A program made the translations under genes and the position numbers. A model generated the notes under the pieces. The model was not told the origin of the DNA. It did no database searches and saw only the letters and a program-made list of their open reading frames with translations. From the NCBI GenBank assembly GCA_019634045.1, contig JAHQWA010000083.1:1-41256 (forward strand): a stretch of 41,256 nucleotides of DNA, read 5' to 3'. This document shows, in pieces, positions 40,063 through 41,256 of the stretch (positions are counted from its first letter, which is position 1; each line of letters opens with the position of its first letter). Source of the DNA: Saprospiraceae bacterium. GTDB lineage: Bacteria; Bacteroidota; Bacteroidia; Chitinophagales; Saprospiraceae.

Positions 40063-41256
40063 ATGAAATCGACAATTAACCGGCTAATTTTTTGCACTGT
40101 AATTGCCGTCATCCCTTTCCAAATATCTGCGGCCAGAATGTTTATCCTTTTCAATGAGGATTGCATGGAACGCTTGGAGTATGAATCTGCCAACAAGAAT
40201 GCAGATGCTTTTGTGGCTTATCAAATAAATGTAGGTGATGGCGAAAAGGTGATCCTGGAAATTGGTCAAGAAAGTAGAAACACTACCTCTAAGTTGCCGA
40301 CGCCCACGGTGGGCTGCGATAATGGGGTTTTCAATCTAAGTATGGTCCAAAAGATCAATGCCCATATAGATGAAGTGTTCTTGGTAGTTAAGAAAAATAA
40401 TCGGCGTTACACGGTTTCTCCTGTCAATTTTGCCACTCATTTTATGGTAAAAGAGGATGTTGTTTCCGTTTACTCGCCTAAATACAAGTTTGAATTTAAC
40501 ACGAAGGAAGGTGCTATCGGAGAAAACATTTCCCGTGAAGCCACAGCTGATGTATTTTTTGAAGGTAGATTAGAACAAGAGTGCACTGGTGCTTATGTGT
40601 TCCGCCAAATTGCTCAAGGCAGTCGAACACCCTATACGGACCTTGTACTTATCCCTGAAGTAGGTATCATTGAAATGCGCAGTGGGCAAACCTTAGATCA
40701 AGCATTAACTAATGGGATGCAATTGGTCAAGGTGAATGATGAAAAATTTGATGACTATTTGGAAGAGAAGTGCGAAGAATCCTTATCTGATAATGTTTTG
40801 GCCAATACTAAACCTGGACAGGCAGGGGGAACCGAAGTGACGCCTTCTGGCCCAATTGGCTATGATATGACGGTTAAGCAGGGAAATATGAGACAACGAA
40901 CAAACAGTCCCAATACGGTTAACACCAGTCCCAATACCGCGCCCATTCCTCAATCTGCAAACCAGGTCGGAGGTACCAACCAATATCATATTGTCAAAAA
41001 AGGAGAAACACTATATCGAATCTCTAAGCAATACAATATTTCTGTAGGACAGATCAAAGCCTGGAACAGTCTTAACTCCAACTTAATTAGAACAGGAAGT
41101 CAGTTAATGGTTGGCACTGTCACGCCTACCGCTAGTAATACGGGCTCCGCTGTAGCCAATTCAGTCCCTAATACCGCAACCAATACAGCTAATTCGGTAG
41201 CCAATACCAATACACAGAAACCAAGGTACTTTCCTGCCCCTTATAATACGACCTAT
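40063..41256 (+). CDS. Secreted LysM-domain protein (partial, runs off the right edge)
   Basis: The frame is open from the ATG at 40063 to the end of the window (398 codons), so the C-terminus is missing. The signal peptide is about 1-23 (MKSTINRLIFCTVIAVIPFQISA). Residues about 24-265 form an uncharacterised domain, with FILFNEDCMERLEYESANKN near its start and further cysteines at GCDNG, QECTGA and EEKCEES. After an Asn/Pro/Thr-rich linker, one LysM (about 308-352: YHIVKKGETLYRISKQYNISVGQIKAWNSLNS, split over two strands and helices) would bind peptidoglycan GlcNAc. A second Asn/Thr/Ala-rich low-complexity linker follows and continues to the edge, so more domains are likely beyond it. Preceded by an unusually symmetric leader region. 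Confidence 0.85.
   Translation, partial: MKSTINRLIFCTVIAVIPFQISAARMFILFNEDCMERLEYESANKNADAFVAYQINVGDGEKVILEIGQESRNTTSKLPTPTVGCDNGVFNLSMVQKINAHIDEVFLVVKKNNRRYTVSPVNFATHFMVKEDVVSVYSPKYKFEFNTKEGAIGENISREATADVFFEGRLEQECTGAYVFRQIAQGSRTPYTDLVLIPEVGIIEMRSGQTLDQALTNGMQLVKVNDEKFDDYLEEKCEESLSDNVLANTKPGQAGGTEVTPSGPIGYDMTVKQGNMRQRTNSPNTVNTSPNTAPIPQSANQVGGTNQYHIVKKGETLYRISKQYNISVGQIKAWNSLNSNLIRTGSQLMVGTVTPTASNTGSAVANSVPNTATNTANSVANTNTQKPRYFPAPYNTTY

Noticed and set aside
1-41256. CRISPR arrays, insertion sequences, tRNA/rRNA genes, integrases
   Set aside because: No regularly spaced repeats, transposase or integrase motifs, or cloverleaf sequences were seen in the intergenic regions read on both strands.

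Overview
The window looks like a chromosomal segment of a Bacteroidota bacterium. Evidence: several promoters of the TAnnTTTG (-7) type typical of this phylum; a TonB-plug protein with an MG2-like N-terminus; a large TamB-like protein; an ECF sigma factor next to a membrane protein ending in an outer-membrane beta-barrel; a C39-peptidase ABC exporter with HlyD partner; and DUF4230-like and OmpA/carrier-domain proteins. A Saprospiria/Lewinella-like origin is plausible but not proven. I found no tRNA, rRNA, CRISPR array, insertion sequence or phage gene. Most of the window is dense housekeeping and envelope-biogenesis DNA.

Layout. 1-6.5 kb: the 3' end of dihydrolipoyl dehydrogenase with a strong bidirectional terminator, then a C39 ABC exporter/HlyD pair (minus), a divergent membrane glycosyltransferase-2-like protein with altered active-site motifs, and an OmpA-family protein. 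6.6-10.6 kb: fmt, then a TRAP transporter whose binding protein (plus) converges on its two permease genes (minus). 10.8-13.9 kb: a membrane-anchored glucosaminidase (minus), then an overlapping N-acetylglucosamine-kinase-like/pfkA pair (plus). 13.9-17.8 kb: a tight minus-strand operon nrnA - FKBP lipoprotein - prfB - membrane protein; prfB carries a textbook +1 programmed frameshift. 18.0-24.2 kb: ndk (plus); mutS2, an ECF sigma factor and its fused anti-sigma-like/beta-barrel partner (minus); aroC (plus). 24.3-36.9 kb: an MG2/TonB-plug protein (plus), then a long minus-strand run of folP, a membrane protein of unknown function, a secreted amidohydrolase, a YheT-type hydrolase, tamB and a small lipocalin-like protein. 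37.3-41.3 kb: a DUF4230-like protein, a TPMT-type methyltransferase, a LuxR-type response regulator, and a LysM protein that runs off the right edge.

How the genes fit together: there is a recurrent envelope theme (OmpA, TamB, glucosaminidase, LysM, plug protein, sigma/beta-barrel pair, exporter). Amino-sugar kinase and phosphofructokinase are translationally coupled and would feed sugars into glycolysis. The most promising less-described items are: the inner-membrane-to-beta-barrel fusion beside the ECF sigma factor; an orphan minus-strand intrinsic terminator at about 37.15 kb that may end an unannotated small RNA; the glycosyltransferase lacking its usual Asp motifs; a phosphofructokinase with GGNG in place of GGDG; and the palindromes in front of the LysM gene.
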